Assembly (NCBI GenBank): GCA_049664225.1
Contig: JBATEX010000213.1
Span: forward strand, 62,001-126,000
Source of the DNA: JAUVRX01 sp049664225
Lineage (GTDB): Bacteria > Acidobacteriota > Thermoanaerobaculia > Multivoradales > JAHEKO01
Direction of reading: 5' to 3'
Length of the DNA: 64,000 nucleotides
A program made the translations under genes and the position numbers. How positions within the stretch are numbered: position 1 is the first letter of the stretch; the number at the start of each line of letters is the position of its first letter. Shown here in pieces: positions 32,425 through 41,673 of this stretch. A model generated the notes under the pieces. It did not search any database. It was given only the letters and a program-made list of their open reading frames with translations, and was not told the origin of the DNA.

Positions 32425-33597
32425 TCAATAGTCGAAGTAGCCGCCGCGTGTACGGACATCGAGACCTGACTTTTCGACTCTGACCCGCACGTCTCTCCAA
32501 TCACCGTCGTGCTTGGCTTCGCTGGGGTAGTAGCCCAGAACGTACTGCTCGCGCAGCTCGGCGAGAATCCCGGCAAAGGCCTCTTCGAGCTCTTCGAGGC
32601 TCTCCACTACCTCGATGCGCCCGCCGCTCTCCTGAATGGCCAGCCGCAATTCCTTGAACTCCCGGCGGTTGGCTTCGACGTTGCGCCAGGAGGAAGTGTA
32701 CTCGGGAACCTCGGAGTTCTCTCCCGGATCTCGCAACTGAATCCAGTAGATCAGAGCCCTACTACTGCGAGCTTTCTGCAGGACTCCCTCCATGGGCAAC
32801 ACGCTGTGTACATCGGAGCCATCAGAGAACAGCACGACGACGCGCCGTCCATGCACGGCTTCCAGTCGACTGAGCGCCAGGAAGAGATGATCGTTGATCG
32901 AGGTGCCGCCAGCGGCCTCCACTCGGGTAAGGGCCTGGCTCAACATCTCCCGATCTTCAGAGAACTCGGTCGCGCGAAGCAGCCGATCGGAGAAGAGCAT
33001 CACCATCGCTTGATCCAGGGGCTTCATTCCCTCTACGAACTCGTTGGCCCCTTGCAGTGCCGCCGCGAGTCGGTCCCCCTTCATGCTCAAACTGCAGTCG
33101 AGCAAGAGCGTGGCGGTCAAGGGTATGTCGCCGCGCTCGAAGGTGACGATTTTCTGGCGCTTGCCTTCGTCCAGAATACGAAAGTCCTCCTCGGCAAGAT
33201 CCAGCACACGCTTGCCAAACCCGCTGACCGTGACGTAGAGCTGTTGCAGCCCGAGGTCGACGACCTCGTCGATCCGCAAGGCTGGTGTCACCACTGTCGC
33301 GGACTTGAGCTCCCCGGCGACGCTGCGCACCAGAACCTCGAACTCGTGTTCCGTGTTCTCCTGACCGACATCCACCGCGACCCTGAACGGTGGTCGGTCG
33401 AACAACGCGACCTGACGACCGTCGACCATTAACTGGACCGTTCCGACCTCCTCCTCAGGCGCCGCTCGGATGAGAACCTCGACTTGCCCAACGACGAACT
33501 CGGAGGGGCGGGGCCGCTCGATCCACACCTCCAGCGCAACAGCCTGAGAAGCCAGCAGCACCACGGCGAGGGTGGGGAGGACCGACAGTCTCTTCAC
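32425..33597 (-). CDS. Secreted VWFA-related protein (acidobacterial type)
   Basis: 390 residues with a signal peptide (KRLSVLPTLAVVLLASQAVA). A beta-sandwich N-terminal region is followed by LYVTVSGFGKRVLDLAEEDF-type text that precedes the VWA fold in the TIGR03436 group (usual phrase: V..v...g..v..L...dF.v.ed). The MIDAS motif is LLLDCSLSMKGDR (DxSxS), with GGTSINDHLFLAL and VVLFSDGSDVHS. The C-terminus ends in RTRGGYFDY, common in this group. The function is protein binding in the periplasm, targets unknown. The GTG start overlaps the TPR gene stop (GTGA at 33594-33597). Confidence 0.87.
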   Translation of the reverse strand: MKRLSVLPTLAVVLLASQAVALEVWIERPRPSEFVVGQVEVLIRAAPEEEVGTVQLMVDGRQVALFDRPPFRVAVDVGQENTEHEFEVLVRSVAGELKSATVVTPALRIDEVVDLGLQQLYVTVSGFGKRVLDLAEEDFRILDEGKRQKIVTFERGDIPLTATLLLDCSLSMKGDRLAAALQGANEFVEGMKPLDQAMVMLFSDRLLRATEFSEDREMLSQALTRVEAAGGTSINDHLFLALSRLEAVHGRRVVVLFSDGSDVHSVLPMEGVLQKARSSRALIYWIQLRDPGENSEVPEYTSSWRNVEANRREFKELRLAIQESGGRIEVVESLEELEEAFAGILAELREQYVLGYYPSEAKHDGDWRDVRVRVEKSGLDVRTRGGYFDY

Positions 33598-34733
33598 TGC
33601 TCCCCCCCTGCCGAGGCTTTTGCACCCAGCTTGTCAGCCAGGGCGGGCAGCCCGAGGGTCGCGTCGCGCCTCAGCCGATCACGGATATCCTGCATATCCG
33701 ACGGTTCCCAAACGTCGTAAATCAAGCGGGGTGATGGAACCTGCCCGTCCCCTGGAGCAATGCCTCCCAGAACCCCGAGCGCCTCCTTCGGCCGCCGCGC
33801 ACCGTCCAGAACCAAGGCCAGTTGCAGCGCCAGCTGCTGGTCGCCTGGTAGCGCTGCCAACCCTCGGCGGATCGTCGCTTTCGCAGATTCCACGTCGTCG
33901 TCCGAGAGTTGGGCCCGAGCCAACTCCTGGTGGGCGATCGAGCGCACCCAGCTCGGCTCCTCTGGTCGTTGGAGGTGTTTCAGCGCCTCGAGACCCTGGT
34001 CTCGCAAAGTCTCGTCGCTGCGCATTTGGCACAGAGCTCTGTGCAGCGCGGCCACTGAGTTCTCGGGATCCAACTCCAGGAGACGAGTCAGATAGTCGAT
34101 GGCCTTCTCATAGTTGGCATTTCTCTCGTAGGCTGCACCCAGACCCATGAGCGCTATCGGATTGCCGGGATCCACCATCTGGGCCCGATAGAAGAGATCC
34201 GCGCTGGAGATCACCGACGTTGGATACCAAAGCATGGCTCCCAGGCTGGTCATCACCCAACCAGAGAACTCTCTCGCGGCGCTGCTGTTGGCCCGGTCGG
34301 CGTAGATCTCCGCCAACTCGACGCTCATGATTCGAGAGTGGCCAGCCAGAAAGGGCCGATTCCGCTCCAGGTACATCTGATTGGCGTCGTGGTGAAGCAT
34401 CATCACCGGCATCAAGAGAGCCAGCGAATCGGTGTCGAGCATCTCCCTCAAGGTCCGCAGCTTGAGACGCCAGAAGTCCTCGACTCGCTTCCACGGTTGC
34501 TCGTCCCCGACTACCAGGGTCTCCAATTCGTAGAGAGCCTCCAGCGCTCGATCCTCGTCGCCTGCGGCGAGAATCGACAGGACATCTCGATACCTGGACT
34601 GGATTTCGCTCGGCCCCAACTTCGGCGGCTTCCCGTAGCCGTAGCTAGGAACCACAAGCTGACTGCACAGCCACAAGGCAGCCGCTATCCACGGACCAAT
34701 CCGGCGGCGGCGCCAACTTGGTCGCTGCCGCAT
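33594..34733 (-). CDS. Membrane-anchored or secreted TPR protein
   Basis: About 379 residues. I chose the ATG at 34731-34733, with GAGGATCG just upstream, which gives basic residues before a membrane segment (IGPWIAAALWLCSQLVV). A helical N-terminal half (DVLSILAAGDEDRALEALYE) leads into TPR units, clearest at ALMGLGAAYERNANYEKAID and YLTRLLELDPENSVAALHRA. The final part (SPRLIYDVWEPSDMQDIRDR) resembles GWxTTRG-type endings in VWA/TPR pairs. The stop overlaps the VWA gene start, so the two are coupled and probably act together in the periplasm. Confidence 0.75.
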   Translation of the reverse strand: MRQRPSWRRRRIGPWIAAALWLCSQLVVPSYGYGKPPKLGPSEIQSRYRDVLSILAAGDEDRALEALYELETLVVGDEQPWKRVEDFWRLKLRTLREMLDTDSLALLMPVMMLHHDANQMYLERNRPFLAGHSRIMSVELAEIYADRANSSAAREFSGWVMTSLGAMLWYPTSVISSADLFYRAQMVDPGNPIALMGLGAAYERNANYEKAIDYLTRLLELDPENSVAALHRALCQMRSDETLRDQGLEALKHLQRPEEPSWVRSIAHQELARAQLSDDDVESAKATIRRGLAALPGDQQLALQLALVLDGARRPKEALGVLGGIAPGDGQVPSPRLIYDVWEPSDMQDIRDRLRRDATLGLPALADKLGAKASAGGEQ

Positions 34734-35003
34734 TTCGATCCTCGTAGCCAGCACCTGTCCGCTTTGCATGATCGACTCGAATCTGGATGTCGGCTTTCGA
34801 GAAGGGCTCTCGAGACATCGAAACAGAACGCCGGGATCCTATCCCAAAGTGGCGCATACTACACAGGCTCGGCACCAGGCGAAGGTTCGTCGAGCCGGTG
34901 CTAGCATAGGGGCGCAGTGAGATCTGAGACCTCCCCAGGGTTACCAGATGGCGGAGATTCAACCTCTGGACCACCTGGGTGAGAGGCTTCCAGGGGACGC
35001 GAA

Positions 35004-36203
35004 ATGTTCGAGAAGATTCCAGCCGCTAGCCCAGATCCGATCTTCGGCCTCAGCGAGGCCTTCCGAGCCGATCCGCGACCCGGCAAGATCAATCTCGGAA
35101 TCGGTGTCTATCGGGACGAGCAGGGTCGCACGCCGGTCCTGGCCTCCGTCAAGGAGGCCGAGGTTCGTCTTCTCGACGAGCAGACCAGCATGTCCTACCT
35201 CGCGATCGAAGGCACCGAGTCCTATGGCCGAGCAGTCCAAGCACTACTGCTCGGTGACTCGAGCGAGATCATCGCCAGCGGTCGCGTCCTGACAGCTCAT
35301 ACACCGGGCGGCACAGGTGCTTTGCGAGTGGCGGGAGATCTGCTCAGAAACCAATGTCCCGAGACCAAGGTCTGGATGTCGGAGCCGACCTGGGCGAATC
35401 ACCACCAGGTCTTCGAAGCGGCGGGGCTCACCAGCCGGCAATACGCCTACTTCGACCGCCAGCGAAACCGCGTCGACTTCGAGGCCATGCTGGAGGCTGT
35501 AGAGGGTATTCCACAAGGCGATGTGGTCCTACTGCACGGTTGCTGCCACAATCCTACTGGTGCCGATCTGACACCGGATCAGTGGCGCATCCTGGCGAGG
35601 CTGCTGAAGGAGCAGGGCCTCTTGCCACTGGTGGATCTCGCCTATCAGGGGTTCGCAATTGGCCTGGAGGCCGACGTCGGCGGCTTGCACGCTCTCGTCA
35701 AGGAGGTACCCGAAGCCATCATCTGCAGCAGCTTTTCGAAGAACTTCGCCCTCTACAACGAGCGCGTCGGCGCCCTGACAATCGTCGCCGGCGCCGCCGA
35801 TGCCGTCGATGCCATAACCAGCCAGGTGAAGCTCCGCATTCGCTCGACCTACTCCAACCCGCCGGCCCACGGCGGTGCCATTGTCACCACGATCCTGGAG
35901 GACGAGGCTCTGCGAGGAGGTTGGCGGGAAGAGCTGGGCCGAATGAGGCAGCGCATCCAGGCAATGCGCCGACTCTTCGTGACCAGCCTCGACGAGCGAG
36001 GGGTGCGCTTGAGCTCTGAGGGTAACGACTTCCTGCTGCGTCAGTACGGCATGTTCTCCTTCTCCGGTTTGACGGAGCAGCAGGTAGCGCGGCTTCGCGA
36101 GGATCATGCCATCTACGTGGTGGGGTCCGGGCGCGTCAACTTCGCCGCCATGACGCAAGCAAACATGCCTCGGGTCTGTGATGCAATCGCCGCCGTCGTC
36201 TGA
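35004..36203 (+). CDS. Aspartate/aromatic aminotransferase (class I, AspC/TyrB-like)
   Basis: 399 residues. MFEKIPAASPDPIFGLSEAF and KINLGIGVYRDEQGRTPVL are typical starts of the AspC/TyrB branch. GCCHNPTGADLTPDQW and SSFSKNFALYNERVGALTIV hold the PLP residues, with Lys in SFSKN as the Schiff base and the Arg in the C-terminal GRVNFAAM region. It transfers the amino group of Asp, Tyr or Phe to 2-oxoglutarate. The start is the ATG at 35004 after GGGGACGCGAA. It is followed 24 bases later by another PLP enzyme. Confidence 0.93.
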   Translation: MFEKIPAASPDPIFGLSEAFRADPRPGKINLGIGVYRDEQGRTPVLASVKEAEVRLLDEQTSMSYLAIEGTESYGRAVQALLLGDSSEIIASGRVLTAHTPGGTGALRVAGDLLRNQCPETKVWMSEPTWANHHQVFEAAGLTSRQYAYFDRQRNRVDFEAMLEAVEGIPQGDVVLLHGCCHNPTGADLTPDQWRILARLLKEQGLLPLVDLAYQGFAIGLEADVGGLHALVKEVPEAIICSSFSKNFALYNERVGALTIVAGAADAVDAITSQVKLRIRSTYSNPPAHGGAIVTTILEDEALRGGWREELGRMRQRIQAMRRLFVTSLDERGVRLSSEGNDFLLRQYGMFSFSGLTEQQVARLREDHAIYVVGSGRVNFAAMTQANMPRVCDAIAAVV

Positions 36204-36227
36204 CCGACGAGCGAGTCTGCTCTTCCC

Positions 36228-37382
36228 ATGACGCTACCCTGCCAACGGCATCTCTTCGATCTGCCGGACGAGGTGGCATATCTCAACTGTGCCTACATGG
36301 GACCACTCTCCAAAGCCGTGCTGCGTGCCGGAGTCGATGGCCTCAGCCGCAAGGCCCGACCCTGGAAGATCGAGCCGAGCGAGTTCTTCACTCCCCTCGA
36401 AACGGCAAGAGGGCTTTTCGGCCAGCTGATCGGCGGGGATCCTCAGGGTGTGGCCATGGTGTCCTCGGTGAGCTATGGCATGGCCATCGCGGCGGCCAAC
36501 CTGCCGTTGCCCCGAGCGGGCAAAATCGTTGTCCTGGCCGAACAGTTTCCCTCCAACATCTATGCGTGGAGGCAGCTGGCCCGGGGCAACAGCGCAGAGG
36601 TTCGCACCGTGGCCCGACCCGAAGATGACGATTGGACTCGAGCCGTACTCGAAGCGATCGACGACAGGACGGCTATTGTTGCCGTCCCGCATTGCCACTG
36701 GACGGACGGCACGCTGGTGGATCTCCAGCAGATTGGCCAACGAGCTCGCGAGACGGAGGCCGCCCTGGTTGTCGATGGCTGCCAGTCCATCGGTGCCCTA
36801 CCCCTGGACGTGGGAGTGGTGCAACCCGACTTCCTCGTCAGCGCCTCTTACAAATGGCTCCTGGGGCCCTACAGTCACGGTTTCCTCTGGGTGGCACCGC
36901 GCTGGCGCCAGGGAAGATCCATCGAGCAAAACTGGATCGCGCGATCGAACGCCGAGGATTTCGCGGCCCTGACGAGCTACACCGATTCCTACGCCGAAGG
37001 TGCCCGGCGATTCGATGTCGGTGAGGTGAGCAACTTCGCTCTCCTACCAGCAGCCATCGCGGCGCTCGAGCAGACGCTCGAGTGGGGCGTCGAGGAGGTG
37101 CAGGCGACGATCGCGATCCTCACCCAGAGGATCGCCGACCGGGCTCGGGAGCTCGGACTGCAGGTCGCCGCAGAGGGTCGCCGAGCAGGGCATCTGATGG
37201 GCCTGCGACTCGGGAGTAGGAGTCCGGCGCCCCTGGCAGCAGCCCTGCAGGCTGAGAAGATCCATGTGAGCGTGCGGGGCACCTCGATTCGGGTGTCTCC
37301 ACACGTCTACAACAACGACCGGGATGTGGATCATTTTCTCCGCGTCCTCGAGACAGCCTTGCGGTCCATACCCACAGCCTGA
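36228..37382 (+). CDS. Class V aminotransferase / cysteine desulfurase-like PLP enzyme
   Basis: 384 residues. DEVAYLNCAYMGPLSKAVLR is the class V opening, VVDGCQSIGALPLDVG the cofactor Asp region, and LVSASYKWLLGPYSHGF contains the Schiff-base Lys. The C-terminal part HVSVRGTSIRVSPHVYNNDR is also typical. The conserved active-site Cys loop of SufS/IscS is not evident, so I favour a kynureninase/serine-glyoxylate/epimerase-like member over a cysteine desulfurase. The substrate is unknown. It follows the AspC-like gene and precedes the M20 peptidase, all on the plus strand. Confidence 0.85.
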   Translation: MTLPCQRHLFDLPDEVAYLNCAYMGPLSKAVLRAGVDGLSRKARPWKIEPSEFFTPLETARGLFGQLIGGDPQGVAMVSSVSYGMAIAAANLPLPRAGKIVVLAEQFPSNIYAWRQLARGNSAEVRTVARPEDDDWTRAVLEAIDDRTAIVAVPHCHWTDGTLVDLQQIGQRARETEAALVVDGCQSIGALPLDVGVVQPDFLVSASYKWLLGPYSHGFLWVAPRWRQGRSIEQNWIARSNAEDFAALTSYTDSYAEGARRFDVGEVSNFALLPAAIAALEQTLEWGVEEVQATIAILTQRIADRARELGLQVAAEGRRAGHLMGLRLGSRSPAPLAAALQAEKIHVSVRGTSIRVSPHVYNNDRDVDHFLRVLETALRSIPTA

Positions 37383-37435
37383 GCTTTCCACCAGCCACCT
37401 GTGGAGAACCCTCGCAGCCACGAGTGAGGACGACG

Positions 37436-39580
37436 ATGACACGCAACCGAACCACGATCCCCTGTAGCATGCTTCTGCTCGTTGGATTGGTCTCGATCCT
37501 ACCGATCCGACCTGCCGAAGCCACGGAACCGAGCACTGCGGCTGAAGAAACCCTGGCGAAGGTCCGCGCCTGGCGCCACTCCAATGGCTGGAGCCTGCTG
37601 CAAGACTTCGTCGAGCTGCTTGCCCTTCCAAACGTGGCCTCGGACACCGTCAACATCCGACGCAACGCCGAGGCCATCCGACAGCAGCTCGAGGATCGCG
37701 GTGTCGCTGCCGAGTTGTGGACTCTCTCTGACGAGGTCCCACCGGTGGTGTACGGCTCCCTTCCGGTCGCAGGAGCCAGCCGGACGCTCGGGGTCTACGT
37801 GCACTACGACGGCCAGCCGGTGGACGCGAGTCAGTGGGCTCACCCGGCTTGGAGCCCGGTTCTCTTGACACGGGCTCGAGAGGAGGGAGGAACCCAACGG
37901 CCACTGCCGGTCGCCGGCGAAGAGATCGACCCCGAGTGGCGTCTCTACGGCCGCTCCACCGGTGACGACAAGGCACCCCTGGCCGCGATCTTCGGCGCTC
38001 TCGATGCCCTGCGGGCCAGCGACATCTCGCTGACATCCAACCTGGTCTTTCTCTTCGAGGGCGAAGAGGAGGTCGGCTCCGACCACCTCAGCGCCTACAT
38101 GGAGGAACATCGCGAGGCCCTGGTTGTCGACGCCTGGCTGATCTGCGACGGCCCGGTCCACCAGAGTAGGCGACCTCAACTGGTGTTCGGAGTCCGCGGC
38201 TACACCGGGATCGATCTGACCGTCTACGGAGCGACCCGCTATCTGCACAGCGGTCACTACGGCAACTGGGCTCCCAATCCGGCGCTGCGCCTGGCTCGGC
38301 TGCTCGCCAGCATGAAGGACGAAGAAGGGCACGTTCTCGTGGAGGGCTTCTACGACAGCACAGAGCCCATCTCGGCGTCCGAGGTCGAGGCAATGGCCTC
38401 ATTGCCCGATTTCGACGGCCAGCTGCGCCGCGAATTGGGCCTAGCTCGAACCGAGGCGGAGAACGCTTCACTCGCCGATCGTCTGCTGCTGCCTTCGCTC
38501 AATATTCGGGGCCTCCAGAGCGCGACTGTTGGCAACGACGCCCGCAACATCATCCCTACCGAGGCGACGGCTAGCATCGACATCCGGCTCGCCAAAGGGA
38601 ACGACCCCGAGGCCATGCTCGACCTTGTCGCGGCTCACATCGATAAGCAGGGCTACCACCTGGTCACGGTAGAGCCGGACCTGGCTACCCGGCTCGAGTT
38701 CCCGAAGATCATCAAAGTCGACCGCCGCTCCGGCTACAAGGCGGCTCGCACCTCGATGGACCTTGCTGTAGCTCAGGAGATCATCGCGGCTGCCACCCGG
38801 GCTGCCGACGGTGATCTCGTGCTGCTGCCGACCCTGGGTGGATCTCTGCCTCTCTACCTGTTCACCGAGACTCTTGCGGCGCCAGTCGTGATTACCCCGA
38901 TCGCCAACCACGACGACAACCAACACGCTCCCAACGAGAATCTCCGCCTGGCCAACCTGTGGTACGGCATCGACCTCATGGCCTCGCTGTTGACGATGCC
39001 GGCGGGCGTTGGCGACGAAGAGATCGGACGGCTCGCCTCGTGGATGGCCGGTTCCTTCTCCAGCGCCAGACAGTCCGAGTCCAACCCTGAGAGCTACTAC
39101 GACATCCGCCTGTTCATGAGCCGGATCTGGCCGACCCGTACCGATGCGGTCTGGCTCTACGTCGAGCAGGCTTCGGCGGACAGCCTGGCGCAACCGTACC
39201 GGCAGCGAATCTACCGCCTCTCGCGTGTCGAAGAGGAGGGAGCGTTGCGCAGCGATGTCTTCATTCTGCCTGGAGTCCCGCTGGATTATGCCGGCGCCTG
39301 GCGCGATGTCGAGCTCCTGAGGGCCATATCCGTCGATGACCTGGTTCTGCGCCAAGGCTGCTCCATCCATCTCCGCCGCACGGGTCCTGAGACCTTTGCA
39401 GGGTCTACGAAGGGCATGGGGTGTGTCAGCAGCCAGCGCGGCGCCGCCTACGCAACATCCGAGGTGTTGATCACACCCGAACGAGTGATCTCCTGGGACC
39501 GCGGCTTCGACTCGCAGGGCCAGCAGGTCTGGGGTGCGGAGAACGCAGGCTATGTCTTCGACAGGCTGCCCCAGCCCTGA
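37436..39580 (+). CDS. Secreted M20 metallopeptidase fused to a CpeT/CpcT-like domain
   Basis: About 714 residues. Signal peptide TRNRTTIPCSMLLLVGLVSI to AEA. The M20 domain shows its zinc ligands in LGVYVHYDGQPVD, YGRSTGDDKAPLAAI, EGEEEVGS, LICDGPVH and NHDDNQHAPNENLRL, so it should be an active periplasmic or secreted dipeptidase. From about 39014 the text changes to IGRLASWMAGSFSSARQSES, IWPTRTDAVWLYVEQA and PYRQRIYRLSRVEEEGALRS, with SSQRGAAYATSEVLITPERV and SWDRGFDSQGQQVWG later. That is the CpeT/CpcT fold (PF06206), known from phycobilin lyases and from unexplained bacterial proteins. There is no stop or frameshift between the two parts. Confidence 0.82.
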   Translation: MTRNRTTIPCSMLLLVGLVSILPIRPAEATEPSTAAEETLAKVRAWRHSNGWSLLQDFVELLALPNVASDTVNIRRNAEAIRQQLEDRGVAAELWTLSDEVPPVVYGSLPVAGASRTLGVYVHYDGQPVDASQWAHPAWSPVLLTRAREEGGTQRPLPVAGEEIDPEWRLYGRSTGDDKAPLAAIFGALDALRASDISLTSNLVFLFEGEEEVGSDHLSAYMEEHREALVVDAWLICDGPVHQSRRPQLVFGVRGYTGIDLTVYGATRYLHSGHYGNWAPNPALRLARLLASMKDEEGHVLVEGFYDSTEPISASEVEAMASLPDFDGQLRRELGLARTEAENASLADRLLLPSLNIRGLQSATVGNDARNIIPTEATASIDIRLAKGNDPEAMLDLVAAHIDKQGYHLVTVEPDLATRLEFPKIIKVDRRSGYKAARTSMDLAVAQEIIAAATRAADGDLVLLPTLGGSLPLYLFTETLAAPVVITPIANHDDNQHAPNENLRLANLWYGIDLMASLLTMPAGVGDEEIGRLASWMAGSFSSARQSESNPESYYDIRLFMSRIWPTRTDAVWLYVEQASADSLAQPYRQRIYRLSRVEEEGALRSDVFILPGVPLDYAGAWRDVELLRAISVDDLVLRQGCSIHLRRTGPETFAGSTKGMGCVSSQRGAAYATSEVLITPERVISWDRGFDSQGQQVWGAENAGYVFDRLPQP

Positions 39581-39585
39581 CACCC

Positions 39586-39606
39586 ATACCACCCGAGCGG
39601 TGGTAT
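39586..39606. terminator. Hairpin after the M20-CpeT gene
   Basis: ATACCACC (39586-39593) and GGTGGTAT (39599-39606) form a perfect 8-bp stem with a 5-base loop, six bases after the stop. No U tract follows, so it may be a weak or Rho-assisted terminator, or an operator for the PilZ gene that starts at 39661. Confidence 0.4.
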
Positions 39607-39660
39607 ACATCACAGATTAATGGCGGATCTGGCTGTAATATCCACCGTGAGCGCAAAGCA

Positions 39661-40362
39661 ATGGCACGACCTGTCGTCCTAACCGTGGGAGCCCGTGGGG
39701 GGCTCCTCTCCAAAATCGAGCCCGTCTTGGAGCGATCCAATCTGACGGTGCATCATGCACCGCTTGGCAAGACTGCACTCCAGATCGTCCGATCGAAACG
39801 GCCCAGACTTCTCATCGTTGCCCTTCCCCTTCTCGACATGCGACTCGACGTGTTCGTGAAGAGCCTGGCCGACAAGCGCCCCGCTTCGAGCGGGCCCGTC
39901 ATTGCGCTCCTGGCCGACGAGCATCTCCTGCCCGAGCTCGAGCCCAATCTCGATGAGCAGCACCGATTCCTGTCTGCTCACCTGAATCCCGAGGAGCTGC
40001 AAAAAGGGATTCTCGAGCTGATCGGCGATGCACCGCGCGTTGCTCCTCGACTCATGCTCCGACTGGAGGTACAGCTTGGCGCCGGCAAGCTGCTCAGAAT
40101 GTGTCAGACGGACAACATTTCGGAGTCCGGCATGCTCGTCAGATGCCAGGATCCCATCGCCGTCGGATCCGAGGTTCGTTTGGCAATCTCCCTGCCCAGG
40201 TCGGCCGAACCCGTGCAAGCGAAAGCGGAGGTCGTCCGTCAAACCGATCCCAATCTCGAGTCGGTCCAGGGGCTGGGACTGAAGTTCATCGAGTTTGAAG
40301 GCCAGAGCAAGAAGTCGTTGGTCGAGTATCTGAACCGTCAAGGCGCCGAATCTCAAGACTAG
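39661..40362 (+). CDS. Pseudo-receiver plus PilZ protein
   Basis: 233 residues. The first 125 resemble a response-regulator receiver (VVLTVGARGGLLSKIEPVLE, APLGKTALQIVRSKRPRLLI), but the acceptor Asp position reads IVALPLLDM, so phosphorylation is unlikely. The PilZ domain follows with PRLMLRLEV (RxxxR) and DNISESGMLVRC (NxSxxG), so c-di-GMP binding is plausible. Ends QGLGLKFIEFEGQSKKSLVE, the usual PilZ tail. The ATG at 39661 fits the domain start, though the ribosome-binding site is weak (GAGCG). The longer frame overlaps the previous gene and is not coding. Confidence 0.78.
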   Translation: MARPVVLTVGARGGLLSKIEPVLERSNLTVHHAPLGKTALQIVRSKRPRLLIVALPLLDMRLDVFVKSLADKRPASSGPVIALLADEHLLPELEPNLDEQHRFLSAHLNPEELQKGILELIGDAPRVAPRLMLRLEVQLGAGKLLRMCQTDNISESGMLVRCQDPIAVGSEVRLAISLPRSAEPVQAKAEVVRQTDPNLESVQGLGLKFIEFEGQSKKSLVEYLNRQGAESQD

Positions 40363-40437
40363 ACCTGGTTCCGAAACCTGCGGTGCCGAGACGTAGGCAC
40401 TTCCATTTCTCCCGTTGCCCAGCCAAGATCACAGGCG

Positions 40438-41640
40438 ATGAGTAGCTCGGTACATGATGTGGCAGTCGTCGGTGGAGGCATCGTGGGCCTGGCGACCGCC
40501 CAGTCGCTCTCGGCGCAGGGAGTCGAGGTGGTCGTGCTCGAAGCCGAAAGCGAGCTGGCACTCCACCAGACCGGCCGCAACAGCGGCGTGATCCACTCGG
40601 GTCTCTACTACCGGCCCGGCTCCGACAAGGCACGGTTCTGCGCTTGGGGTCGAGACGCTCTCTACAGCTTCTGTGAGCAACATGGCATCGCTCATCGGCG
40701 GTGCGGCAAGCTCGTGGTAGCCGTCGACGACAGCGAGCTGCCCGCGCTGGAGCGGCTGGCGGAGAGAGCGCAGGCCAACGGCCTCGAGGGGGTCGAGCGG
40801 CTCGATGCCTCGGGAATCAGGGACAGGGAGCCCACCGCGGTCGGCGTCGGTGCCCTGTGGGTGCCGCAAACCGGCATCGTCGACTTCAGCCGAGTCGCCG
40901 TTCGACTCGCCGAGATGATCAGCTCGAAGGGGGGTCAGATCTCGACGTCGGCCCGAGTCCGAATGGTGGCGACCGACGCGGGTGCCATCACCATCGAGAC
41001 CGATTCGAAGACCGTTCGCTGTCGCCTCCTGATCAATTGCGCCGGCCTGCAGGCCGACCGGGTAGCCCGGCTCTGCGGCCTGAAGCCAGAGATCCGGCTC
41101 GTGCCTTTCCGTGGCGAGTATCTGGAGCTGACGACCTCCGCCGCTGAGAAGGTCAATGGGCTGATCTATCCCGTGCCGGATCCCCAGCTGCCATTTCTCG
41201 GCATTCATCTGACTCGCACCATCGACGACCGGGTCCTGGCCGGTCCCAACGCTGTGCTGGCCTGGAAGCGGGAAGGCTACCGAGCAAGCGACTTCTCTGT
41301 CCGAGATACCGCCGACACTCTGCTGTTTCCCGGATTCTGGAGATTGGCGGCCGGCTTCTGGCGCACAGGGGCTGGAGAAATGTACCGTTCCTGGAATCGT
41401 GCAGCCTTCGTCGAGGGCCTGCAGCGACTGATGCCCACTGTCACCGCAGAGCAGCTCGCGCCTTCCAGAAGCGGCGTACGAGCCCAAGCAATCGATGCTC
41501 GGGGCAGGCTGCTCGACGACTTTCAGATACTGCAGGCCGACCGAATGCTGCATGTGCTCAATGCGCCCTCACCGGCGGCAACCGCTGCTCTGGCCATCGG
41601 TAGCCACCTGGCTGAGATGGCCTCGACCGCCCTGCCTTGA
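40438..41640 (+). CDS. lhgO: L-2-hydroxyglutarate oxidase
   Basis: 400 residues of the DAO family. VAVVGGGIVGLATAQSLSAQ binds FAD; LHQTGRNSGVIHSGLYYRPG is the LhgO hallmark; HRRCGKLVVAV, ALWVPQTGIVDFSRVA and LVPFRGEYLELT are also typical, as is HLTRTIDDRVLAGPNAVLAW near residue 260. By family it oxidises L-2-hydroxyglutarate to 2-oxoglutarate and gives electrons to quinone. Single gene, convergent with the GT39 gene. Confidence 0.92.
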   Translation: MSSSVHDVAVVGGGIVGLATAQSLSAQGVEVVVLEAESELALHQTGRNSGVIHSGLYYRPGSDKARFCAWGRDALYSFCEQHGIAHRRCGKLVVAVDDSELPALERLAERAQANGLEGVERLDASGIRDREPTAVGVGALWVPQTGIVDFSRVAVRLAEMISSKGGQISTSARVRMVATDAGAITIETDSKTVRCRLLINCAGLQADRVARLCGLKPEIRLVPFRGEYLELTTSAAEKVNGLIYPVPDPQLPFLGIHLTRTIDDRVLAGPNAVLAWKREGYRASDFSVRDTADTLLFPGFWRLAAGFWRTGAGEMYRSWNRAAFVEGLQRLMPTVTAEQLAPSRSGVRAQAIDARGRLLDDFQILQADRMLHVLNAPSPAATAALAIGSHLAEMASTALP

Positions 41641-41673
41641 CCCGAGACTCAGCCCGAGCTCCTGACGTGCCGT

